Shown: piece after piece, positions 7,167 to 16,759 of the stretch
Numbering within the stretch: position 1 is the first letter of the stretch
Layout of the letters: each line of letters begins with the position of its first letter
Origin: Bacilli bacterium
Lineage (GTDB): Bacteria > Bacillota_I > Bacilli_A > RF39 > UBA660
Assembly: GCA_017470045.1 (NCBI GenBank)
Contig: JAFUFG010000001.1
Coordinates: 1 to 64,000, forward strand
Reading direction: 5' to 3'
Length of the DNA: 64,000 bases
The notes under the pieces: model-generated
The model's input: the letters and a program-made list of their open reading frames with translations, nothing else
Told to the model about the DNA's origin: nothing
The model's database searches: none
Translations under genes and position numbers: made by a program

Positions 7167-8930
7167 TTATTCATCTATTGACGGATCAGTTGCTGAGATT
7201 GTAATTCCACTTACTACAGTACCAAACTCAATATTCAATGTACCAGGAATATATCCTTCATCAGCATAAATGGATGCCACGAATTCTGTATTGTACACAA
7301 ACCTTGTTCCAGATTCAGTAGAAGTATAATTCTCTATATCTGTATAAGTATCATCATCATTATAGATTCTAGCTGTACCAGTAACCATTATAGTCTGGTG
7401 ATCTTTTTGTTGTATATCAATCGGATAAGAAGTAATAACTGGTTCTTCTGCAGTCAGTGTTACTGGATTACCATCTTTTACAAATGTATAGATATAATCA
7501 TCTTGTGAAGTTTCATATCCAGTATTAGGAATAATACTTACATAAGCATCAGTATTAGGCGATGCTATAAACGTATTACCAGAATGATAGGTATTACCAT
7601 TATAACTTACTTCCAAAGAAATATTATCTATAGTATCAACCGTTACTTCTATTCTAGTTAAGTCCTTAGGAGCTGTTGCCACAATCTGAATATCTTCATC
7701 CACAGTAATAGTACCATCTAGGTTGATAGTGCCCGGAGCGTAATCATCATTATTAGATACAACTTCAGCTCTGATAGTATTACCAGATTCTAAAGTAAAT
7801 GTAGATGTACGTACATTCTCTTCTGTCTGGTCATTATTTACGTAAACTCTTACAGTCTGATTTACTGTATCAGGATTAATGATAGTGATTGTATTAGTAT
7901 TAGGAATAGCGTCAGCACTAGCATATACTACAACATTAGACCTAAGTTCATTAGATCTCGGATTAATAATAGTAGCATTAGTAGTGTAACCCTTATTAGC
8001 AGTAATGTAAGAAGTATAAGAGCTACCAAACGGTACATATACGTCAGAGGTGTGTTCTTCTCCATTTACTACGACAGTGATTACTTGGTTATTACCAGAA
8101 GATATAGTAATTAACAATTCTTCCGCTTCTATAGCTGGAGTCGCATTAATAATAATATTTTCCATTACATCTCTTTCAGTAATATTCAATGTACCAGCAA
8201 TATAATTTTCATCAGATTTTATAGATACAGTAATATGTGTATTGATTGGTACTTCAAAGCTACCATCTTCAGAATAAGAAGTTCCATTATACCGAACAGT
8301 AATAGTCTGATGAGCAGATTGTTGTACTGTTACTGTATACTTAATTATAGTTGCTTCTGTAGTTGTAATTAAGATAGTACCATCAGAACGTTCAATATTT
8401 CTATTAAACGTACCATTAGCAGGAACATTCAAGGTTCCAGGTTCATATCCTGTTGCAGAATAAACAGTTACTGTATAAGGAGTCCAGTAAGGAATATTAT
8501 TGAGAGTTACAGATGTATTTTCTTCCACATATACAGTTTCATTGTTTATTAATACAGCTATATTCTCATTGGCAGGAGCAGATATTGTAACTGTATATGT
8601 TTTTATAGTAGCAGGAGTTGCACTTACAACTGTATTCTGATTTACTATAAAATAGTTACTCTTCTGAGTTGTAGAAGGAGATATAATTATTGTGCCAGCT
8701 TTATATCCTTCACTAGGAGTAATCTTCCAGTATAATTTAGATCCATAATTTACATTGAACGTTGTAGTTGAAGATACTTCAGAATTATAAACTCTAATAG
8801 ACTGATTTTCTGACTGATATATGCTTACTTCTCTTACAGCACCAATAGCATCTGTAGCTCGAATATCAATTTCTTCATCAAATACTTTAGCATATTTAAT
8901 ATTAAGGACACCAGGAGTCCATTGATCATT
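7167..8930 (-). repeat. C-terminal tandem beta-rich repeats (protein level)
   Basis: About seven units of ~85 residues, recognisable by GYxxGTLNI-type turns (GYKAGTIII, GYEPGTLNV, NYIAGTLNI, GYTTNATII, DYAPGTINL, GYETSQDDY, GYIPGTLNI) followed by an ATPA/ATxP joint and a YTVTV strand. They are diverged from one another at DNA level, so recent recombination is not obvious. Confidence 0.75.
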
Positions 8931-11900
8931 TATAGGTTTAATATAAACAAAGAATTCGGCCCCATATTCAGCTTCAAGTAATATATAACCAGTGCTAGAA
9001 TCTAATGTCTGATAATTATATACTTCAAGGTATACTTTCAAATCAGGATCTATGAAAATATAATCGTCTGGATACCTACTAGCCCAGATGTCATCATATC
9101 TTACTGGTTTAGTAAGAGTTAAATATATAATTTGGTTTTTAGAGTTCCATATTCTAACTTTTGTGGTTGTAGTAGTTTTAAGACCATATTCTTCAGCAAT
9201 ACGTATCATCTTTTCATTAGTGACTTTACTAATATCGATAGTCTTAGAAATCTTATCTATGAATTTAATATTATCATCTTTATAGAGATAAATACCATGA
9301 TCTCTTGCAATATCTACGTTAAAATAATCATACTTCTCTAAATGTACTTCAGTATTTTTTACATCAATAAATTTGATAGTATTAAGTAATGGATCATCAG
9401 AACTGAATACAATATAATCGCCCTTAGATCTCAATACAACTTTATATGATTTAAAGAAATTAATTATATCAAATAAATAATTTACGAACGAATCACCAGA
9501 TACACCTGGGAAGAAATCATAAATATTATGAAACTCATCAGAATTCATATATTCTTCTAAAATATATACTATATCAGATATTCTATCTACAATTAGATCT
9601 TGACGCTGAGTATCGTCTATAATAGATTTGATGTATTTAATATCTTGATATAATTCTGGATCTCTATAATATAATAGCTCACTAAATGTACGTGCTGGAA
9701 TAACGTCTCCTTCTGTATGCTCAGGAGGATCTCCTTGATCTTCATAGAAATTCAATTCCGTAATGCCATCTTCTGTTAAAGTTACTCTATAGAATTCGTT
9801 AGAATATCTAATACCCATTAAAGTATCATAGAACGTTTTCCAAATATGATATATATCGTAGTCCTCAGATTTATAAATAGTTTTTACTATATAATCATAT
9901 ATTTCTCTATTTCTTACAAAGATATCTATAAACGAAGACATGTCTTTAATCTGTCCATTACCATCGGAAACATAGTTTCCATTGATTATAGTATCTTCTA
10001 AATTATATTTAGTTACAAAATCCCATACAGGATTGTAGTCATCTGGATATCTAAGCTGTTTTATTATCCAACGTTTCAAAGCATCAAGATCAGCTTCAAA
10101 ATTAAATCCTTTAATGAATAAAGTAGATGGATAATCTGAAACTATTGTATCTTCTGCTCCAGAAAATAGATAAGCAAGAGAAGTCATATAACAGAATAAG
10201 TGTGCTATATTAAATTCTTTATAAGGAGCTATTGAAGGAACCTTTACGTTAAGATTGTCTTCAATGAGTACTTTATCGTACAGCATATTATAAAAGTATG
10301 CTATACGGAAAGACATCTCAGCTATATTGATTACATAGTTAATACCAAAATACTTAGTTCTCTCATAATTAAACTTCTTACGTAATATTTGGGCTTTAAC
10401 TTTATTATGCAATTCTACATGATCATTATCGTATCCAACACCATCCCAGAATTGATCTTCTAATGTAACTGTGTCGTACGGTAATATATCTTTTTTAAGC
10501 ATAATATTACGATTATGATAAGGCTGAGTAAGAGGAATGCATATAAACTTAAGAGTATAATTGGCATTATAATCTTCTTCATATGTAGTATAAATTATAT
10601 CTGGACTATCAAAGTATACAAAATGGAATTTAAGTTTATCAATTTCAGTAATCTTAGATGCATCTATAAATGTAAGATACCCATCAATTAATTCACACGG
10701 ATATTCATCATCGTCATCACCGTTCTCATCATTATCTGAACGATAAAGTACATTGCTATCTTCATCAGTAATAAACATGTACCAACCATTATCTAAATAA
10801 CTACTATAAGGATATGGAACTGTTATTACTAAATCATCATCCATGATATCTTCAATAGCAGATTCTATAACTTCTTCTTTAATGAATTCTTCTAATTCTT
10901 TGATATAAATATCATTGAATACAAATAGTATAGTTACAGTATCTTTGGATGCTTGATAGTTTGCTGTATCATCATCTACATATATAAAGTGAGTAGTAGA
11001 TGTCCCAATGCTTTCTGTTTTATAATGAGCTCTAGTACTATTATTAGTAGATACAGAATCTATTAGTGTAGAATTATGGAATACCAAAGCTGTATGCCCA
11101 GATTCAAAATAATTAGCAAATGGTAGCGATATTACAAACTTAGGTTTCAGATTTCCATTATCGTTATAAGTACTACCAATAGTAGGATATGCTTGTATAG
11201 AATTAATTTTATTTTCTGTAAGAACGTTTCTAATATATAAAAAGTTCAATTTCTCATTGGCAGCAGGAAGTTTAGAAGAATTCGTAATAGTAAGTTTATG
11301 ATTTACTTCATCTATAATATAATCACTAGGATCCAAATAGTTTCCATATATGTCTAATATAAGAGATCCGTTATACTTACTAAAGAATTCTTCTATTGGT
11401 AACTCAATATCAAACACAGATTGATAATTCTCAGTGGAATAAGTATATTTAGTTGTCTTCTCTAAAGACTTAGGAGTAGCAAATGAACTGTATACAAAAA
11501 TAACAGTAATCTTTTCTCCAACTCTAAGACAAAGAGATGTATCTCGAAGAGCAAGAGTGTTGCCATATACATCATAATAGTCTTGGTCAAGCGTACGAAT
11601 ACTATTTCTAATATTAACGTATACTTTATATCCAGCTTTTAAGTATCCATCAATAGGGTATAAAGATTTACCTTCGCTATCTAACAAAGAAAATCTAGTT
11701 TGATAATCTTCAGTTACATCTAATTCAACTACTTTTTTCTGAATACTTACGTCTTGATATATGGACGCTTCAGCATAAATAAAATGGAATACTACTTCAA
11801 TACCTTTCGGTACTTTAATATCTGTAAATGTAAGCTGATGAGTAGATGTGTTTACGGTATATCTATTATCTTGAATAAAAGTATTTCTATAAGTTACAAA

Positions 11901-13664
11901 GAAAATATTTCCACCCTCAATATATTTTTCAAACGGTTCAGGAATAGTGAATACTGTTTGATTGTTAGAAGTAGCAGTTACCACTTTACGTTCAAATTTA
12001 GTTGTAATAGTTTTATTAGGATCATTAGTATAAGGATATAATATTACAACCCTTCTACTTTCACTATTATCACTTAATTTTCTTATATCAAAACTAGAGT
12101 CAATAGTAATAGTATTATTAGACTGATTGATTTTATACTGGTCTTTCCCTAATATAGTTCCACCTAATGATACTATAATCTGATTACCATCAGTAATAAA
12201 GTTCTTAGGAGGATTAAATGGAAATGTATTAGAAGAAATATATTTGGATTCTTCTTTTATCTTTAAAGATCTATTAGTATCTACAATATTTTCAAGAGTT
12301 TTAGTATTATAATAAAAATCATACCTTAACTCTCCAGATATTTTCTTCTTCAAAGTTACGGAGTTATTTGTATTTATTACATAATCCGTTCCTTCTTCTA
12401 ATAATACGTCATCACCATATATCTTCATTACATTACCATATTCCAAGAAGTTATCAAAAGGATATGGAGGGTTAACTGTCGTATTAGCAGCTATAGTTCT
12501 ATTAATAACAGATTCATTATGATCAATAATTTTTACTTTATTTCCAGATGTATTAGTAGTTTCATTTGGTGCAATATTTACTGTTTCAATTTCATTATAT
12601 AAGATATCTCCCCATTTATCTAAATTTCTATCTCTAAGAATAAAATATTTAAATATCTCAATATCTCTTGCACCAAACAAATCAATCAAATTAAGCATAC
12701 CTTGAGCTGAAGACTTATATCTGATAAGCTGGTTTACATTCTTACACATTCTATATTGGTATTTAATAGGAATGCTATTATAATATGGAATACCATACAT
12801 ATCAAATATAAACTTAATACATCTCTTATCAAGTAAATCTTTCTTTACTATATGCTCGGATACTTCTGAAAGCATATCAGTAATGGTCATCAGCATTATC
12901 ATTAAACCAATAAAATTACTATAATATTTAGATGAATACTTGAATCCTTCAGAATAGAAAGTAGATATCATGTAAAGCCTGTTCTCATCATACTTTCTAA
13001 TAAACTTCTCTTGTATTACCCCAGCATCAGCTGTAGGATAATACAGAAGCTGATAATTATATGCTTTTCTAGCATTATACGGAGTGATTCCACATGCTAT
13101 GTAGTCTAAATATTGTTTGTCTGGATAGTCGGCCCTTATTTCATCTAATATTCCCTTTTGTTCTAAATAAAGAATAGATTCATGATCTAATTCATGAATA
13201 TAAGTTACATTCCAAGGATTAATAGAGTTTACAAAATGATATTCATAATCTCTAATAGGAATACCGTAGTCCCCAGTAGGAGGTAATCCACATATCATTC
13301 GATAATACGGATTAAGTTCTACATATGTATCTATATAGTTCTGTCTTGCAATCTCAGTAAGATCGTATCTATATACTTCAGGAATTAAATCTCTATTAGC
13401 GGAATATCTAGAAATAAGTACTGGATCAGTGATACCTACCTGTCTAAGCATACTTTCAGTGTAAGTAAACAATTCAAAGATAACGTTATTCTCTATACAA
13501 GAAATAAGAATATCACCACCCATAGCACTAGCCTGAGTTTCTGCATAGTCTGCGGTATCTTCATCTTTTACTACACTTCCAAATGCTAATATCTTTGTGT
13601 AATACAATAAATAATCTACAAAAGGACTAGATGTATAAGTCTTCTCTATTTGTAAACTTGGCAA
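7167..13664 (-). CDS. Very large baseplate/tail-fibre protein
   Basis: 2165 residues. The first ~400 are alpha-helical and resemble a baseplate-wedge-type module of large myophages. Roughly residues 390-1020 hold a series of ~90-residue beta modules with FxIPxPFxxYxxxGN...YxVNxxxxxLTF signatures. A helical section follows (about 1020-1540, including YLFSGAEDTIVSDYPS), and the C-terminal ~600 residues are adhesin-like repeats shared with the adjacent gene. The protein therefore seems to link the baseplate to an extended host-contacting tip. The start is a TTG at 13664, with GGAG 10 bases upstream; no better ATG is near. A strong late-type promoter motif lies 22 bases upstream of it. Confidence 0.75.
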   Translation of the reverse strand: MPSLQIEKTYTSSPFVDYLLYYTKILAFGSVVKDEDTADYAETQASAMGGDILISCIENNVIFELFTYTESMLRQVGITDPVLISRYSANRDLIPEVYRYDLTEIARQNYIDTYVELNPYYRMICGLPPTGDYGIPIRDYEYHFVNSINPWNVTYIHELDHESILYLEQKGILDEIRADYPDKQYLDYIACGITPYNARKAYNYQLLYYPTADAGVIQEKFIRKYDENRLYMISTFYSEGFKYSSKYYSNFIGLMIMLMTITDMLSEVSEHIVKKDLLDKRCIKFIFDMYGIPYYNSIPIKYQYRMCKNVNQLIRYKSSAQGMLNLIDLFGARDIEIFKYFILRDRNLDKWGDILYNEIETVNIAPNETTNTSGNKVKIIDHNESVINRTIAANTTVNPPYPFDNFLEYGNVMKIYGDDVLLEEGTDYVINTNNSVTLKKKISGELRYDFYYNTKTLENIVDTNRSLKIKEESKYISSNTFPFNPPKNFITDGNQIIVSLGGTILGKDQYKINQSNNTITIDSSFDIRKLSDNSESRRVVILYPYTNDPNKTITTKFERKVVTATSNNQTVFTIPEPFEKYIEGGNIFFVTYRNTFIQDNRYTVNTSTHQLTFTDIKVPKGIEVVFHFIYAEASIYQDVSIQKKVVELDVTEDYQTRFSLLDSEGKSLYPIDGYLKAGYKVYVNIRNSIRTLDQDYYDVYGNTLALRDTSLCLRVGEKITVIFVYSSFATPKSLEKTTKYTYSTENYQSVFDIELPIEEFFSKYNGSLILDIYGNYLDPSDYIIDEVNHKLTITNSSKLPAANEKLNFLYIRNVLTENKINSIQAYPTIGSTYNDNGNLKPKFVISLPFANYFESGHTALVFHNSTLIDSVSTNNSTRAHYKTESIGTSTTHFIYVDDDTANYQASKDTVTILFVFNDIYIKELEEFIKEEVIESAIEDIMDDDLVITVPYPYSSYLDNGWYMFITDEDSNVLYRSDNDENGDDDDEYPCELIDGYLTFIDASKITEIDKLKFHFVYFDSPDIIYTTYEEDYNANYTLKFICIPLTQPYHNRNIMLKKDILPYDTVTLEDQFWDGVGYDNDHVELHNKVKAQILRKKFNYERTKYFGINYVINIAEMSFRIAYFYNMLYDKVLIEDNLNVKVPSIAPYKEFNIAHLFCYMTSLAYLFSGAEDTIVSDYPSTLFIKGFNFEADLDALKRWIIKQLRYPDDYNPVWDFVTKYNLEDTIINGNYVSDGNGQIKDMSSFIDIFVRNREIYDYIVKTIYKSEDYDIYHIWKTFYDTLMGIRYSNEFYRVTLTEDGITELNFYEDQGDPPEHTEGDVIPARTFSELLYYRDPELYQDIKYIKSIIDDTQRQDLIVDRISDIVYILEEYMNSDEFHNIYDFFPGVSGDSFVNYLFDIINFFKSYKVVLRSKGDYIVFSSDDPLLNTIKFIDVKNTEVHLEKYDYFNVDIARDHGIYLYKDDNIKFIDKISKTIDISKVTNEKMIRIAEEYGLKTTTTTKVRIWNSKNQIIYLTLTKPVRYDDIWASRYPDDYIFIDPDLKVYLEVYNYQTLDSSTGYILLEAEYGAEFFVYIKPINDQWTPGVLNIKYAKVFDEEIDIRATDAIGAVREVSIYQSENQSIRVYNSEVSSTTTFNVNYGSKLYWKITPSEGYKAGTIIISPSTTQKSNYFIVNQNTVVSATPATIKTYTVTISAPANENIAVLINNETVYVEENTSVTLNNIPYWTPYTVTVYSATGYEPGTLNVPANGTFNRNIERSDGTILITTTEATIIKYTVTVQQSAHQTITVRYNGTSYSEDGSFEVPINTHITVSIKSDENYIAGTLNITERDVMENIIINATPAIEAEELLITISSGNNQVITVVVNGEEHTSDVYVPFGSSYTSYITANKGYTTNATIINPRSNELRSNVVVYASADAIPNTNTITIINPDTVNQTVRVYVNNDQTEENVRTSTFTLESGNTIRAEVVSNNDDYAPGTINLDGTITVDEDIQIVATAPKDLTRIEVTVDTIDNISLEVSYNGNTYHSGNTFIASPNTDAYVSIIPNTGYETSQDDYIYTFVKDGNPVTLTAEEPVITSYPIDIQQKDHQTIMVTGTARIYNDDDTYTDIENYTSTESGTRFVYNTEFVASIYADEGYIPGTLNIEFGTVVSGITISATDPSIDE
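10600..12500 (-). repeat. Central FxIPxPFxxY beta-module repeats (protein level)
   Basis: At least six diverged copies, for example FPFNPPKNFITDGNQIIVSL, FTIPEPFEKYIEGGNIFFVT, SLYPIDGYLKAGYKVYVNIR, FDIELPIEEFFSKYNGSLIL, FVISLPFANYFESGHTALVF and ITVPYPYSSYLDNGWYMFIT. Each is followed by a YxVNxxxxxLTF-type hairpin and a ...VHFxY strand. They probably form a rod of stacked beta sandwiches. Confidence 0.65.
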
Positions 13665-13685
13665 AGTAGTTCCACTCCTTTCTCT

Positions 13686-13712
13686 AAAGCTCTAAAACAT
13701 TACTAATATGTA
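13686..13712 (-). promoter_or_regulatory. Putative structural-gene (late) promoter
   Basis: The minus strand reads TAGTTCTGGTA, then CATATTAGTAATGTTTTAG and AGCTTT. TAGTTCTGGTA followed by CATAT(T/A)AGTAAT also precedes the tape measure gene on the plus strand. Confidence 0.6.
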
Positions 13713-13786
13713 CCAGAACTAAATTTGAACATATAGGTAAATATTCCGATTAGAATAGATACGTTTAGATATATGAGGTGACAAAA

Positions 13787-14488
13787 ATGATCAATAAAAT
13801 TGAAAGTTTTGATATGAAAAATATGATAGACGTACAATCATATGGAGACTTTAATCCAGTATTATATTCTCCTTCTAGTCCATTTCAAATATCTATGGCT
13901 CAAACCAAAGAAACACTTATGGATGTAGATATATATCGTAATTTTTTATATTCAGCTATAACTAATTTCCGTCAATCTAAATTTTACAAAAATTATAAAG
14001 CTCATATTATTAGTCTTGGTATAGATAGATGTCAGATTCATCCTAACATTACGGCAGAACAGGATGGTGCTAACTTAGAAATGCATCATCATGTTATTAC
14101 TATATTTGATATGGCTCTTATTATTACAGAGCATATTCTTAATACTTATGGTAGTATAACTACTTTTGATGTAGAAGAGTTATTAAGAGAAGCTCATAAA
14201 GATCATCAAGCTAACATATGCTTCTTATGTAAAACATGCCATGAAATATACCATAATAGTCCGGAAAATCTTAAGATACCATTGTCTGCCGGATTTGGTA
14301 AACCTTTTGAATTCTTATCTAAATATAGATATGGTATTACAAAAGACTTTGCTTTTAAATTGTATTATCAATTAAAAACAGATTTATATAATGCCGATGA
14401 AAATGATGCTAAGATACAAGAGATTATGAAAATTAGAGATAATGTAATTAAATGGTCAGATTATAACGAGATGTTTAATAGACAATGA
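13787..14488 (+). CDS. HNH-like nuclease-family protein (EMHHH / CFLCKTCHE)
   Basis: 233 residues. The centre has EMHHHVITIFDMALIITEHIL and, about 50 residues later, CFLCKTCHEIYHN. This pairing of an xHHxxxTxxDI core with LCKTxHExxH is the layout of an HNH-like nuclease family seen in large phages. A paralogue with EIHHSPLTLFDI and LCKTVHELVH is encoded at 26147-26860. The role may be self-spreading or structure-specific DNA cutting; it is unproven. It is a plus-strand gene between two minus-strand operons, ending in its own palindromic terminator. I chose ATG at 13787 because the upstream GTG overlaps the GAGGTG ribosome binding site. Confidence 0.7.
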   Translation: MINKIESFDMKNMIDVQSYGDFNPVLYSPSSPFQISMAQTKETLMDVDIYRNFLYSAITNFRQSKFYKNYKAHIISLGIDRCQIHPNITAEQDGANLEMHHHVITIFDMALIITEHILNTYGSITTFDVEELLREAHKDHQANICFLCKTCHEIYHNSPENLKIPLSAGFGKPFEFLSKYRYGITKDFAFKLYYQLKTDLYNADENDAKIQEIMKIRDNVIKWSDYNEMFNRQ

Positions 14489-14489
14489 T

Positions 14490-14523
14490 AATTCAGGATA
14501 CCCAATATTGGGTATCCTGAATT
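14490..14523. terminator. Perfect 34-nt palindrome centred on AATATT
   Basis: AATTCAGGATACCCAAT is followed directly by its complement, starting 2 bases after the stop of the HNH-like gene. T-rich sequence follows. Confidence 0.8.
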
Positions 14524-14539
14524 TTAAAATTTTTTATAA

Positions 14540-14552
14540 TTAGATATTATAA
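14540..14552 (+). promoter_or_regulatory. Putative TTAGATA-class promoter for a small RNA
   Basis: TTAGATATTATAA on the plus strand, identical in its core to the motifs ahead of minus-strand genes at 25612 and 39661. It is followed within 5 bases by a stable hairpin but by no gene for almost 190 bases. Confidence 0.5.
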
Positions 14553-14556
14553 TTGT

Positions 14557-14671
14557 GGTAAGCAGGATGTAACTCCTGAATTACCTATAACATATTCTCC
14601 TTTTACCATATTTAATAATTATTGTTTTAATTTATTTATGGCTGGCTAATCGTATCCAGCCTTCTTTTTTT
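14557..14671 (+). ncRNA. Candidate small RNA with its own promoter and terminator
   Basis: A hairpin (GGTAA-GC-AGGA / TCCT-GAA-TTACC, 14557-14585) lies directly after the promoter motif. About 55 unstructured U-rich bases follow, then a classical terminator: GGCTGG...CCAGCC (14640-14661) and TTCTTTTTTT. No open frame with a ribosome binding site is present. CTCCT in the first hairpin and TTCTCCTTTT (about 14595) are complementary to Shine-Dalgarno sequences. Length would be about 115 nt. This is inference from sequence signals only. Confidence 0.5.
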
Positions 14672-14739
14672 GTATTTAAGGATCATAGAAAAATAATGAT
14701 TTCTACATTCTAATAATTCTATACTAAGAGGTGATAAGC

Positions 14740-15396
14740 ATGAAAAATGTTATTGGAGTAACAGTATTATCTAATAAGATGTTTCAATTAAAAGAATGGT
14801 GGGAAACTCACAAACCAAATTGGAATAATATAAAAAATAAAATCGGATTTAGTCTTTCTAATTTTATTAAGATTTATAATAAATACAGATTTATCTTTTT
14901 ATTTTTTATATGGATACTAGCATCACTTATTTTTCCAAGCTATTATATATTCAATACTTGTGCTATTATAATTATAGCTGGATTATCTATTCTTGCCAAA
15001 TATATAAATTTTATTATAAAGAAATTCTACATTACAACAGACTTCTCTAATGCTCAAGAATCATTAGATAAACTAATTGCTGATTGTATCCAAGAGTATA
15101 CTACTATGAATACTATGGACAATATTACATATATTAATGACGTTCTTGAAAACAAAATCAGAGAAGAAGTTATTAATATGGTAGTAACTAAAATGTCTAG
15201 ACAATTATATACTAAACTAACTTTACTATATAATGAAGATGTAATACATGAAATCATTGCTACAAGAGTATATATTATTGTGATGCGATTGGTGGTTGAA
15301 ATAAATAAAGATAAAGATTCAGAAACAATGAATAATCCGCCTATTAATAATCAATCTTTCGATCTTGGAAGATATATGATGATGCCTGAAGAATAA
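14740..15396 (+). CDS. Membrane protein with two transmembrane segments, unknown function
   Basis: 218 residues. Two adjacent hydrophobic helices occur at about residues 50-90 (FIFLFFIWILASLIFPSYYI and CAIIIIAGLSILAKYINFII). Before them is a ~45-residue basic segment, and after them a ~125-residue soluble region, predicted helical, ending in Met/Pro-rich sequence (DLGRYMMMPEE). The start is the ATG at 14740 after AAGAGGTGA; an upstream GTG overlaps that site. It is monocistronic, with a palindromic terminator shared with the convergent minus-strand operon. Possible roles such as membrane association of replication or lysis control cannot be decided. Confidence 0.75.
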   Translation: MKNVIGVTVLSNKMFQLKEWWETHKPNWNNIKNKIGFSLSNFIKIYNKYRFIFLFFIWILASLIFPSYYIFNTCAIIIIAGLSILAKYINFIIKKFYITTDFSNAQESLDKLIADCIQEYTTMNTMDNITYINDVLENKIREEVINMVVTKMSRQLYTKLTLLYNEDVIHEIIATRVYIIVMRLVVEINKDKDSETMNNPPINNQSFDLGRYMMMPEE

Positions 15397-15401
15397 AAAA
15401 G

Positions 15402-15431
15402 AATACCCATGCTCATATGAGCATGGGTATT
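15402..15431. terminator. Perfect 30-nt palindrome centred on CATATG (bidirectional)
   Basis: AATACCCATGCTCAT plus its complement, placed exactly between two convergent genes and overlapping the stop codon of the minus-strand one. Confidence 0.8.
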
Positions 15432-16245
15432 ATGCTTGCCCAATATAAGAGTTAAGATAATATGAATATAAATGCATCAATATACTATAATTGTAACTGA
15501 TATCTATATATTCTTTAAAATTATCCACTAACTCTTTAGTTAATATTGTAGTACCAAAATCATATCCAGAACCGTATATATTATAATGAGGCTTAAATCT
15601 AAATGAACTATTTCTATTAAACTCCCTATAACATTCCGGCTCTAATTCGAAAGATAGATATTGTTCAATAATAAATCTTAAATCTTTAATCAATATATCC
15701 TTTTCTTCTCTTTCTGCTTTTTGGAATATAAAACATAATAGACTAGAAAAGTAATCTTTATGATAAAGATTCAATATATTATCATTAATGCCTTTTACCT
15801 CTAACGTATCTGGATACTTAAAGAACAATTCTAAGTTTGGTAATCTATAGAATGATGTATATGATCCATCTTCCCTAAAGTATACATTACCATATTGAGT
15901 TTTAGACAAAGTTCTATTTATAAGGTATACAGCGTCTTTTTTAATAGATAACACAGAATAGTCTTCTATATCATTATCTTCAAATAATAAATGTCTATAC
16001 TTAATAAATCCATCACTTAAAGATTGTTTTACTTCTGGTCTCGATATAGATAATAACCCTATCTCTATCTCTCGTTGCATTTTAGGAAGCATCATTAACT
16101 TGATATACTCTTCATCTGTTAATAAATTATCATTTTTTAGTATACTTATATTAGCAGACTTCATATCATATACATTAATATCTGTATTAATAAGGTGAGT
16201 AATATTAGCAGTGTAATTATCTTTTTCCCAAAGATTACCAGCCAT
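15430..16245 (-). CDS. Unknown protein, last gene of a three-gene operon
   Basis: 271 residues, aromatic-rich (YNSYIGQA at the C-terminus; SYNYSILMHLYSYYLNSY before it), soluble, with no recognised motif. MLPKMQREIEIGLLSISRPEVKQSL near residue 55 looks helical. The start ATG at 16245 follows GGAGGTGAATAAT, which contains the stop of the upstream gene, so translation is probably coupled. All three genes of this unit (17535 to 15430) share Tyr/Asp/Ile-rich composition, suggesting virion or assembly components, but that is a guess. Confidence 0.7.
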   Translation of the reverse strand: MAGNLWEKDNYTANITHLINTDINVYDMKSANISILKNDNLLTDEEYIKLMMLPKMQREIEIGLLSISRPEVKQSLSDGFIKYRHLLFEDNDIEDYSVLSIKKDAVYLINRTLSKTQYGNVYFREDGSYTSFYRLPNLELFFKYPDTLEVKGINDNILNLYHKDYFSSLLCFIFQKAEREEKDILIKDLRFIIEQYLSFELEPECYREFNRNSSFRFKPHYNIYGSGYDFGTTILTKELVDNFKEYIDISYNYSILMHLYSYYLNSYIGQA

Positions 16246-16246
16246 A

Positions 16247-16759
16247 TTATTCACCTCCTTTTTGTGTATACTTAAGATAATAATCTATATCAGCATTATA
16301 TATTGGTAAGTATAATGGATCTATTTCTGAAATTTTTAAATTCTCAATATCTTCTCTATCATTTATAACAGCTGTTGGATAATGCCATCTGTCATATATG
16401 AATTGTGATATACATTCAATAATAGTTACAGATAGTTCTGATTGAAGATCTGTTAATACGATTACATTATCATCTGTATAATAATCTGCAATCATCATAT
16501 CCATAATACCCATAAACTGGTCATGCTCGCAAAGATAAGATAAGTATTTATTTTTAAATTCTTCTTTATACATTACTTTATCTTCATCTGTGAATGGAGC
16601 ATCATCAGTTGTCTTATAATAAATATTCATAAGTTCTCTATTAGGTATAACATCTAAAATTGTATCTCCAATTATAATACTAGAGAATAGATTCATAATT
16701 GTATCTTTAGATACAGTAGATATATATCCTCCTAGATTCTGATCTGCAAATATGATCAT
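16247..16759 (-). CDS. Unknown protein, middle gene of the operon
   Basis: 170 residues (MIIFADQNLGGYIS...). It is acidic and soluble; MGIMDMMIADYYTDDNVIVLTDLQSELSVTIIECISQFIYDRW suggests an alpha/beta domain. No family recognised. Its start overlaps the upstream gene's stop by four bases (ATGA), and its own stop lies just before the next start, so the three genes are translationally coupled. It carries no zinc or nucleotide-binding motif. Confidence 0.7.
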   Translation of the reverse strand: MIIFADQNLGGYISTVSKDTIMNLFSSIIIGDTILDVIPNRELMNIYYKTTDDAPFTDEDKVMYKEEFKNKYLSYLCEHDQFMGIMDMMIADYYTDDNVIVLTDLQSELSVTIIECISQFIYDRWHYPTAVINDREDIENLKISEIDPLYLPIYNADIDYYLKYTQKGGE

